From: CAMEON01 sp964463245 | GTDB taxonomy: Bacteria > Bacillota > Clostridia > Oscillospirales > CAG-272 | Direction: 5' to 3' | Assembly: GCA_964463245.1 (NCBI GenBank) | Contig: CAYXBU010000046.1 | Location: 1-16,272, forward strand | DNA: 16,272 nucleotides | In this document: positions 7,348 through 13,483 of the stretch, piece by piece | How the letters are laid out: every line of letters begins with the position of its first letter | Position numbering within the stretch: position 1 is the stretch's first letter | The notes under the pieces: model-generated | Databases searched by the model: none | What the model saw: the letters and a program-made list of their open reading frames with translations, nothing else | What the model was told of the DNA's origin: nothing | Program-made: the position numbers and the translations under genes

Positions 7348-9420
7348 TTACCTTTCCGCATTGGACTTCGGGTCCATAACGTCCCGGAGCGCGTCGCCGA
7401 TGATGTTGATGCAGATGGTGGTCACGGCCAGGAACAGGGCGGTAAAGAGCCACTGCCACCAGTAGTTATTCATGACCGTCATGTTGTTGGCTCCGTTGAG
7501 CATATTACCCCATGTCGGGCGGGGCGGTGTCACGCCGAAGCCCAGGTAGGACAGGGAGGATTCGGTCAGCATACAGGTCGCAAAGTCCAGTGTCAGGGTC
7601 ACGATGATGATGGAGATCACATTGGGCAGGATGTGCTTGAACGCGATCTTGGACTCCTTGACTCCCATAGCCTTAGCGGCGGTGACATACTCGTTCTCCC
7701 GTGCGACCAGCACCTGACCGCGCACCAAGCGCGCCAGACCCGTCCAGGACAGGAAGCCGAGGATGCACATCAGCAGGAATATCTTGGTGTTCTCGCTCCA
7801 GGGCATATGACCCATGATAGAGGAAAGGATCATAGCGAAGGGCAGGAAGGGGATGGCCGCAAAGACCTCGGTCACACGCATGAGTGCGATATCCACCTTG
7901 CCGCCGAAGTAGCCCGAGATACAGCCGATGATGATACCGATGATGGTGGAGATGATGACCGCCACACCACCGATGGTCATGGTCATCTTAGAACCGTTGA
8001 CGATACGCTGGAAGATGTCCGCGCCGTTCTTGTCGGTGCCAAACAGGTAGCCACTGTTGCCCCACTTCTGAAGCAGGGAGCCGTCCTCGTCCGCCGTGTA
8101 GGTCTGGAAGCCGCCGGCGTGAACAGCACTTGCCTTCTTCGGGTTGCTCGGCGTATCGCACTGATCCAGCAGATCCTCACCCCAGCTGTAGACATTGCCG
8201 AGGTTGGTCAGTCCGGAGTAGTGATGGACACCGGCTGCCACATCCACGAAGTACTCGTCCTCCGCGAGGACAGGCGGCTTGACATAGGAACGCTCCTGAT
8301 TCTTGAGGGAGCCGCCGAAGACCAGCGTGTGATCCGACAGCATATAGCAGACGGTGGTGCTGGTCGCCCAGATATGCTCGACGGTGGCATCCTGACCGTT
8401 CGTCCCATGCTCACGGAGCAGGGTGGAGATATTGGTACCGGAGGACGCGACGAAATCGTACTTGGGCTGCTCAAAGGACTCCAGCACGGCCGGTCCAAAG
8501 ATCAGCGGCTCGTACATACCGCCGTTCTCGGGCGGCATCCGCAGACCCACGATATAGTTCAGGGTAAACGCCACATCCTTGACCAAGATCTTCTCGGGGA
8601 CAAAGCCGATGGACTCGTCCACATCGTTCATGGTGGCGAAATACTCCAGATTGCTGTAGGCATTCTTGTTGCCCCAGACATACAGGGAGCCATCCTGCAT
8701 GAGGATCGCGGTCGCCTGATAGCCGCAGACCAGTCGCTTGACCTGCGACACATCGCCCACGCCGTTCTCATACAGCTCCTCCGGCATAGGGAGGATGAAG
8801 GAGGAAGAGGCAAACTCCTCATAGCGACCGTACTGCCCGAGCTTATAGTTGCCCCAGCCGTAGATCTTGCCGTTCTCGTCGATGGCGATGACATGGTCGA
8901 TACCCGCCGCCACCATCTCGATCTTGGCGTTCTTTACCTCGGTCGGGATCTCGGAGACATCAAAGCCGGTGGTACCGATCTGGGTACATCCCCAGACATA
9001 GACCTTGCCCGCATTGGACAGACCGACCGTGAAGGGACCGTAGGAGGAGATCTGCTTGATGTCGTTCTTCAGACCCTTGGGTACGCTCATCATGCTCATG
9101 GTCGGGTAGAGGTTCTGCTGGGTCGTCTCGGCATAGGCGTCGAAATACTTGGGCATGAACAGCGGTCCCACGAAGGCCATGAGGAACATCACGATCACCA
9201 CGATCAGAGCCACGACCGCGTACTTCTTCTCAAAGAAGCCCTTGACGATCTGCTTTCCGGGGCTGAGGATGACCTCCACGTCGCTGATCTTCTGCTGACC
9301 GTACCTGTCTGTCTCCAGCACCTCGTCGGCAAAGGTCTTGCTTCCGCCGAAGAAGAGTCGCTTGAAGAAGCCGGCGCGCTTCTGCGGCACCGTGGAGGAA
9401 TTTTTCTTATCTTTGCTCAT
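7348..9420 (-). CDS. oppC: Peptide ABC transporter permease, OppC type, with inserted RCC1-like propeller
   Basis: This is an integral membrane permease subunit of 690 residues, where OppC/DppC is usually about 280-320. The N-terminal cytoplasmic part (1-65) leads into membrane helix 1 (about 66-90, AVVALIVVIVMFLMAFVGPL). About 335 residues then follow (118-455, bases about 8056-9069) with seven RCC1-like units ending in an aromatic-Gly pair: YVWG (about 142), YGWG (188), YVWG (247), LIFG (306), LVFG (366), YSWG (411) and QKWG (451). Typical unit text is AIDENGKIYGWGNYKLGQYG (179-198). A seven-bladed beta-propeller is predicted on the outer face. The usual OppC sequence resumes at FGTDKNGADIFQRIVNGS. 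The transport domain (476-690) has the EAA loop AAKAMGVKESKIAFKHILPN (581-600) that contacts the ATPases. The ATG at 9420 has GGAGGAG seven bases upstream, overlapping the oppB stop region. The fusion is continuous with no stop, so it is not an assembly of two genes. Confidence 0.94.
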   Translation of the reverse strand: MSKDKKNSSTVPQKRAGFFKRLFFGGSKTFADEVLETDRYGQQKISDVEVILSPGKQIVKGFFEKKYAVVALIVVIVMFLMAFVGPLFMPKYFDAYAETTQQNLYPTMSMMSVPKGLKNDIKQISSYGPFTVGLSNAGKVYVWGCTQIGTTGFDVSEIPTEVKNAKIEMVAAGIDHVIAIDENGKIYGWGNYKLGQYGRYEEFASSSFILPMPEELYENGVGDVSQVKRLVCGYQATAILMQDGSLYVWGNKNAYSNLEYFATMNDVDESIGFVPEKILVKDVAFTLNYIVGLRMPPENGGMYEPLIFGPAVLESFEQPKYDFVASSGTNISTLLREHGTNGQDATVEHIWATSTTVCYMLSDHTLVFGGSLKNQERSYVKPPVLAEDEYFVDVAAGVHHYSGLTNLGNVYSWGEDLLDQCDTPSNPKKASAVHAGGFQTYTADEDGSLLQKWGNSGYLFGTDKNGADIFQRIVNGSKMTMTIGGVAVIISTIIGIIIGCISGYFGGKVDIALMRVTEVFAAIPFLPFAMILSSIMGHMPWSENTKIFLLMCILGFLSWTGLARLVRGQVLVARENEYVTAAKAMGVKESKIAFKHILPNVISIIIVTLTLDFATCMLTESSLSYLGFGVTPPRPTWGNMLNGANNMTVMNNYWWQWLFTALFLAVTTICINIIGDALRDVMDPKSNAER

Positions 9421-9434
9421 TGCAATTCTCCTCC

Positions 9435-10475
9435 TTACTTATTCACGCGGACGCGCGGGTCAACGAGACCGTAGACGATATCGATCAACAGGTTGCCTAA
9501 CAGGGCGATCAGCACATAGAAGAGCTGCATCAGAAGGATCAGGTCGTTGTCACTGCTCTTGAGTGCGTCGATCATGATCTTACCCATGCCGTTGATGGCA
9601 AAGATCTGCTCAATGACCACCGAGCCGGAGAAGATGCTGAGGAACCAGCCCACCACCAGCGTCACGATGGGGATCAGGGCATTGCGCCATGCATGGGAGT
9701 AGATGACCACCTTCTCCCGAAGACCCTTGGCGCGCGCGGTCTTGATGCAGTCCATGGACAGCGCATCGATCATGGAAGCACGGACATAGCGGGTCATGCC
9801 GCCGAGCGAGCAGAAGGTCATGACGATCAGCGGCAGTGCCAGGTAGTACATCCGATCCAGGAAGAAACGGAAGCCGGTATAATCATTACCGGGGGTACCC
9901 ATGCCGTAGGGCGGGAATACTCCGAGGTTGGAGCAGAATATCCATATGAATATGATGGATATCAAGAAGGTGGGCAGGCTGTAGCCCACGATGGTCAGCA
10001 CCTGCATGACCTTATCGCCGACCTTCCCGCGCTTGACGGCGCAATGGATGCCCAGCGGAATGGTGATCGCAAGTGCAAAGATGGTCACGAACACATTGAT
10101 AAATATGGTATTTTTCATCGGCTCCTTGACCACGTCGATCACATCGGCGCGGTAGTAATCCGAGTAACCGAAGTTACCCTGGATCAAGCCGTTAAAGTCA
10201 CCGTTATAATACGGATAGAACCCCATCCAGCGCAGGTACTGCACGATCATGTTGGGGTTGTCGGTTCCGTAGTCGCGCTGATACTTGAGATAGGTCTCGT
10301 TGAATATGGCATCGCGCTGTTCGGGCGTCAGATTCTTGAGCTGCTTGACCTCCTCGTATGCCTTCGTATACGCACGGTCGCCCGATGCGGCGTTGTACAG
10401 AAGGAACATCAGGAAGGAAAGGATCAAGAGGACGATCAGCATATAGCCTAATCGTTTGAGTACATATTTTCCCAT
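9435..10475 (-). CDS. oppB: Peptide ABC transporter permease, OppB type
   Basis: This is the partner permease of the importer, 346 residues, close to the family norm of about 310-340. Membrane helix 1 is near residues 10-29. A long outside segment (30 to about 120) carries YLRWMGFYPYYNGDFNGLIQ and NFGYS, as in other OppB proteins. Five further membrane helices follow. The EAA loop is at 242-268 (SMDCIKTARAKGLREKVVIY and after), which docks on the ATPases, and the C-terminus ends VDPRVRVNK as is typical for OppB/DppB. The ATG at 10473-10475 has AAGGAAG about eight bases upstream. The stop is 14 bases before the oppC start, and the oppC Shine-Dalgarno follows directly. It is separated from the binding-protein gene by 189 bp with several hairpins. 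OppB and DppB cannot be told apart from sequence alone, so substrate size is not assigned. Confidence 0.95.
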   Translation of the reverse strand: MGKYVLKRLGYMLIVLLILSFLMFLLYNAASGDRAYTKAYEEVKQLKNLTPEQRDAIFNETYLKYQRDYGTDNPNMIVQYLRWMGFYPYYNGDFNGLIQGNFGYSDYYRADVIDVVKEPMKNTIFINVFVTIFALAITIPLGIHCAVKRGKVGDKVMQVLTIVGYSLPTFLISIIFIWIFCSNLGVFPPYGMGTPGNDYTGFRFFLDRMYYLALPLIVMTFCSLGGMTRYVRASMIDALSMDCIKTARAKGLREKVVIYSHAWRNALIPIVTLVVGWFLSIFSGSVVIEQIFAINGMGKIMIDALKSSDNDLILLMQLFYVLIALLGNLLIDIVYGLVDPRVRVNK

Positions 10476-10506
10476 ACTCTATCTTCCTTGCAAACGGAAT
10501 TTTCGT

Positions 10507-10638
10507 GGGAGAGAAGATCTCCCGGGGTCGGTACACAGTTGAGATAAAAAAGCTCTTACATAACAGTATGCAGGAGGGGGCGCGAAGCCCCTTCCTGCCA
10601 CACCGAATGTGCCCCCCCGAGGGGGTATTCCCTCGGGG
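10507..10638 (-). promoter_or_regulatory. Hairpin cluster between binding-protein gene and oppB
   Basis: Three inverted repeats lie in the 189-bp gap. CCCCGAGGG/CCCTCGGGG is at 10615-10638 (9 bp, six-base loop). A 12-bp stem GCAGGAGGGGGC/GCCCCTTCCTGC is at 10570-10598, with one G-T pair and a five-base loop. GGGAGA/TCTCCC is at 10507-10523. On the minus strand the only T run (T6, about 10546-10551) is some 20 nt beyond the second stem, so none is a canonical terminator. In binding-protein operons such structures commonly stabilise the upstream mRNA or let only part of transcription through, giving more binding protein than permease. That role is inferred here. No internal promoter with a TATAAT box was seen. 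Confidence 0.6.
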
Positions 10639-10664
10639 CGGTCATGTTTCATTGCAGAAACCGA

Positions 10665-12875
10665 TTACTTCAGGAAAATGATATCCGCGATGTCCCGGAT
10701 ATAGTACTGAGAGTAGTCATCGTACATATCGGGATCGACGGTCATGTACCAGGAGTAATCATACACGGCAGAGTTGAAGCCGGTAGCGTAGTTGAATGCG
10801 CTGTAGACAGGCTTGCCGCCGTAGGTACCGGAGCCGTAGTCGCCCTGGATCTGCTCAGCCAGCATCGGGTAGAAGTCGCCGAAGGTGTTCTGGACGACCA
10901 TGCCGATAGCGGTGATGTTGGAACCGTTCTGGAAGTCGTTCACCAGCATATCGGTGAAGTCATTCTCAGTGGTACCGTACCAGTTGATGACCAGAGGCAT
11001 ATAGTAGAAGTCACCGACCTTGGTGGTCACATACTTGCCGTCCTTGGAAGCGTAGCCCTTATCAGCCTCGGTGATGAGGTTGGCAGCGATCTTCTTGTAA
11101 CGGACACCGGAGACGTAAGCGTTACCCTCTGCATCGTAGTTCCAGCCGTCAGCGACCAGCAGCTCGATAGCCTTATCCTTGTTAACGGTGTACGCGTTCA
11201 GCTTGATGTTGTTCTGAACAGCCTTGTACATCCAAGAACCGGTGTAGTACGGGCCATTGGAAACGCCGCCGTAACCGCCGGTGAAGTTCTTCGCGAAGGA
11301 CTCGCGATCCACGCAGTAGGCGATAGCCTGACGGACAGCCGTGAACTGTGCAGGACCGAAGTCGCAGCGGTAGCCCAGCTTACCGTAGCCGGCACGGCTG
11401 TAGTTGACGGAATCATACTTGCCGTTGGAATCGTCGATCAGCTTCAGAGCCTCCTTGGTAGCGTCGCCGCCGGTGATAGCCATCAGGATATCCACGCCGC
11501 CGGACTTGAGGTCTTCCAGCTGAGTAGAGGTGACCACCTTCTTATAGGTGACCTTCTCGATCTTCGGGGTAGTGCCCTCGTAGTTGCCCTTGAACTCGGG
11601 GTTCTTCTTCAGGACAGCGGTCTTGGTGCTGGCGTCGTAGCTCTCGACAACATAAGCACCGGAGTAGGGGTAGGTGGTGATGTCCTTAGCGGAAGCGGCG
11701 ATGTGAGCAGCCAGCTTGTAGCTGTCGCCCTCCTTCGCGTAGAACGCATCGGTCAGGTAGCAGCCGTTGCCATCGTCCACGATGTCAGCCTCACCCAGCC
11801 ACATGGGCAGGTAAGCGGCAGAGAAGGACGCATAGGTCACATCGTAGAAGTAGGGCAGGTACTGAGCGTCGATGGTGACAGAGAAGGTGTAGTCGTTCAG
11901 CAGGCGAACGCCGGAGAACTCCTTGGTGCCCTCGGTGCCGTCATAGGCAGCGAATGCATCGTAACCGACGATCTGCATACCGGCTCTGTGATCCTTCTTC
12001 GCAGCCTCAGCGGCAACGGGAGTGGAGAACGCCAGCAGGAACGCCAGATAGTTCTTAGCGGTGACGGCAGAACCGTCGCTGAACTTCATATCGTCGAAGA
12101 TCTCGATGGTGAAGGTCTTGGAGCCGTCCTCGTTGACGGTCTCGTTGTGGCTCTTCACGATGGTGTTGCTCCAGACATAGTCACCGGCCTTATCGGAGGT
12201 GACGGTCTCCAGACCATGGGTCAGGTTCTGAACATCCAGGTCAGCAGATCCGGGGCTGGTCGCACCGAAGGTAGCGTAACGGAAGGTACCGGAAAGCTCG
12301 GTGGAGCTGCCGATGATGAAGGAACCGTCAGAGGAGGTCCAATCGATCAGGGCATTGGCCGGACCCCAGAAGGGGTTGGTGGGGTTCTCCTTCACGCCGG
12401 AGATCTTGGTGTTGTACACATCGTAGTACTCGTTGGAGTACAGGGGCATCTCGGGGAGGAGCTTGTTCCATCTCTCGATGTACCACTGCCACCACTTCGC
12501 ATACTCGGCCTTCTGCTCATCTATGGTGCCGTCGCCGCAGTTGTAGACCATAGCCATGGACAGGAAGTCCAGACCCAGAACGAACTGCTTGCCGTCCTTC
12601 TCGATGTAGTAGTCGCCGTCGTCATTCTTCTTGACGTCAGCCGTGGTGATGTCCTTGCCGTACTTGGCATAGACGGAGTAGATGTCACCGTCCTCACCGT
12701 AGGTCAGGCCATCAAAGTTGTAGTAGTTGATGTCTCCGTTGTCTACGGCAGGGGGGGTGGGAGCGTTGCTTCCCGTGTCGGTCTCGTTACCGTCAGATGG
12801 ATCCGCACAGGCGGCGGCGAAAGGAAGTACCATCATCACAGCAAGCAACAAAGCGATCAGTCTGATTTTCTTCAT
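10665..12875 (-). CDS. Lipoprotein peptide-binding protein (SBP_bac_5), apparently circularly permuted
   Basis: This is the extracellular solute receptor of the importer, 736 residues against a usual 520-600. The signal peptide is MKKIRLIALLLAVMMVLPFA with a lipobox-like AAAC, so C23 would be lipid-anchored (the -3 residue is Ala, not Leu). A polar linker (24-48) follows. Residues about 100-178 (GLDFLSMAMVYNCGDG, then WNKLLPEMPLYSNEYYDVYN) look like the segment that normally ends this family. The family's usual beginning comes next (FIIGSSTELSG at 186-196), with FTIEIFDDMKFSDGSAVTAK (255-274) and QAIAYCVDRESF (516-527) as signature stretches. The protein ends at DIADIIFLK where the usual closing segment should start. 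The start is the ATG at 12873-12875 with GGAGGA eight bases upstream. A TTG 15 bases further up would place the Shine-Dalgarno inside the gene. It is first in the operon, after a long structured leader. The ligand is unknown. Confidence 0.92.
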   Translation of the reverse strand: MKKIRLIALLLAVMMVLPFAAACADPSDGNETDTGSNAPTPPAVDNGDINYYNFDGLTYGEDGDIYSVYAKYGKDITTADVKKNDDGDYYIEKDGKQFVLGLDFLSMAMVYNCGDGTIDEQKAEYAKWWQWYIERWNKLLPEMPLYSNEYYDVYNTKISGVKENPTNPFWGPANALIDWTSSDGSFIIGSSTELSGTFRYATFGATSPGSADLDVQNLTHGLETVTSDKAGDYVWSNTIVKSHNETVNEDGSKTFTIEIFDDMKFSDGSAVTAKNYLAFLLAFSTPVAAEAAKKDHRAGMQIVGYDAFAAYDGTEGTKEFSGVRLLNDYTFSVTIDAQYLPYFYDVTYASFSAAYLPMWLGEADIVDDGNGCYLTDAFYAKEGDSYKLAAHIAASAKDITTYPYSGAYVVESYDASTKTAVLKKNPEFKGNYEGTTPKIEKVTYKKVVTSTQLEDLKSGGVDILMAITGGDATKEALKLIDDSNGKYDSVNYSRAGYGKLGYRCDFGPAQFTAVRQAIAYCVDRESFAKNFTGGYGGVSNGPYYTGSWMYKAVQNNIKLNAYTVNKDKAIELLVADGWNYDAEGNAYVSGVRYKKIAANLITEADKGYASKDGKYVTTKVGDFYYMPLVINWYGTTENDFTDMLVNDFQNGSNITAIGMVVQNTFGDFYPMLAEQIQGDYGSGTYGGKPVYSAFNYATGFNSAVYDYSWYMTVDPDMYDDYSQYYIRDIADIIFLK

Positions 12876-13090
12876 TGTTTCTTCCTCCAAAAAAATTTAT
12901 ATAATGATGTATGCAACATCAATATATCGGTGTAAGGGGGGTACGCGCGTGACCGAAAGGTCTTATTCGTGGTCACGCAGTGACCACGAATGCCGAATGC
13001 CGGGTACCCGGCATTCGATCTGCACAAGGCTCGCGTTCACCGGTTGCATTTTCTTGCTTTAGCCGGGTAAACTTGAACCTCAATGGATTG
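12876..13090 (-). promoter_or_regulatory. Long structured 5' leader of the transporter operon
   Basis: The predicted leader is about 215 nt. It holds a perfect 24-bp palindrome CGAATGCCGGGT/ACCCGGCATTCG (12994-13017). Two bases further comes a 12-bp stem ATTCGTGGTCAC/GTGACCACGAAT with a three-base loop (12965-12991), and then a small GACC/GGTC hairpin (12951-12962). The arm at 12971-12977 can pair alternatively with CGTGACC at 12948-12954, excluding the 12-bp stem. None is followed by a T run, and the Shine-Dalgarno GGAGGA (12883-12888) is in an AT-rich, open stretch. I do not recognise a known riboswitch or T-box. Confidence 0.6.
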
Positions 13091-13096
13091 GGTATG

Positions 13097-13125
13097 ATTA
13101 TAGCATACTTCAGTTTATTTTGCAA
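13097..13125 (-). promoter_or_regulatory. Consensus sigma-A-type promoter of the transporter operon
   Basis: On the minus strand TTGCAA (13120-13125) and a perfect TATAAT (13097-13102) are spaced by 17 bases. The expected start is near 13090. It is the only strong minus-strand promoter seen between the EF-G-like gene and the binding-protein gene, and it would drive all six genes from 12875 down to 4520. Confidence 0.82.
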
Positions 13126-13200
13126 TACCTTTTTTCGGTTTTTTCCGTTTTGCACGATAAAAATTTTCTGCAGACCATGCGATTGTGCACAATGAACGGC

Positions 13201-13225
13201 AAAAAAGCAAGGTTTTTGATCTTGC
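13201..13225 (-). terminator. Candidate rho-independent terminator (second, distal)
   Basis: On the minus strand GCAAG/CTTGC forms a 5-bp stem with a nine-base loop (13207-13225), directly followed by six T (13201-13206). It is about 260 nt after the EF-G-like stop and ahead of the transporter promoter, so it could insulate the operon from read-through. The stem is short. Confidence 0.45.
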
Positions 13226-13388
13226 CTGAATATTCATTCATGATATTCATCGCTATATGCATCATATGCACCGTATTCCCACATTTTGTGCATAGTATGT
13301 GCTGTTTTCGTGCGATCTATGCACCCCGGTGCCGTGCCCTCATGCGATTTGGCAGGACGAACCGAAAAACTTGCATATCCGAGGTTAC

Positions 13389-13408
13389 AAAAAATCGGCA
13401 CCCGCCGA
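13389..13408 (-). terminator. Candidate rho-independent terminator of the EF-G-like gene
   Basis: On the minus strand TCGGC/GCCGA forms a 5-bp stem with a four-base loop (13395-13408), followed by six T (13389-13394). It lies about 75 nt after the stop of the EF-G-like gene. Between the two is a stronger hairpin without T run: GACCGGGGGA/TCCCCCGGTC at 13440-13462, extendable to 13435-13467 with one mismatch. That hairpin may protect the mRNA 3' end. Confidence 0.55.
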
Positions 13409-13483
13409 GATGCTCCGGAAGGGAACCCTGATTCCGGGCGACCGGGGGAATATCCCCCGGTCACCCGATCGATCATGTCCTGC

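Noticed and set aside
7335..7361. Upstream start adding nine residues to OppD
   Set aside because: The extra residues contain the GGAGGG Shine-Dalgarno, are not part of the conserved OppD N-terminus and would overlap the end of oppC.
7303..9474. Very long open frame on the plus strand opposite oppC; similar ones lie opposite the binding protein (10644-12935) and the EF-G-like gene (13286-15718)
   Set aside because: The translations are low-complexity (rich in H, G, D, V, L) with no family motifs. Strong G/C preference at third positions of the true minus-strand genes keeps the antisense frame free of stops.
12876..12890. TTG start at 12890 for the binding protein, adding five residues
   Set aside because: The TTG overlaps the GGAGGA Shine-Dalgarno, and the ATG at 12875 begins a proper signal peptide at the right spacing.
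13120..13431. 103-codon plus-strand frame in the AT-rich spacer
   Set aside because: Its hydrophobic stretch comes from AT-rich regulatory DNA, and it overlaps the transporter promoter and both terminator candidates on the other strand.
13234..13476. 80-codon minus-strand frame after the EF-G-like gene
   Set aside because: It has no ribosome binding site or family similarity, and it runs through a candidate terminator and hairpin.
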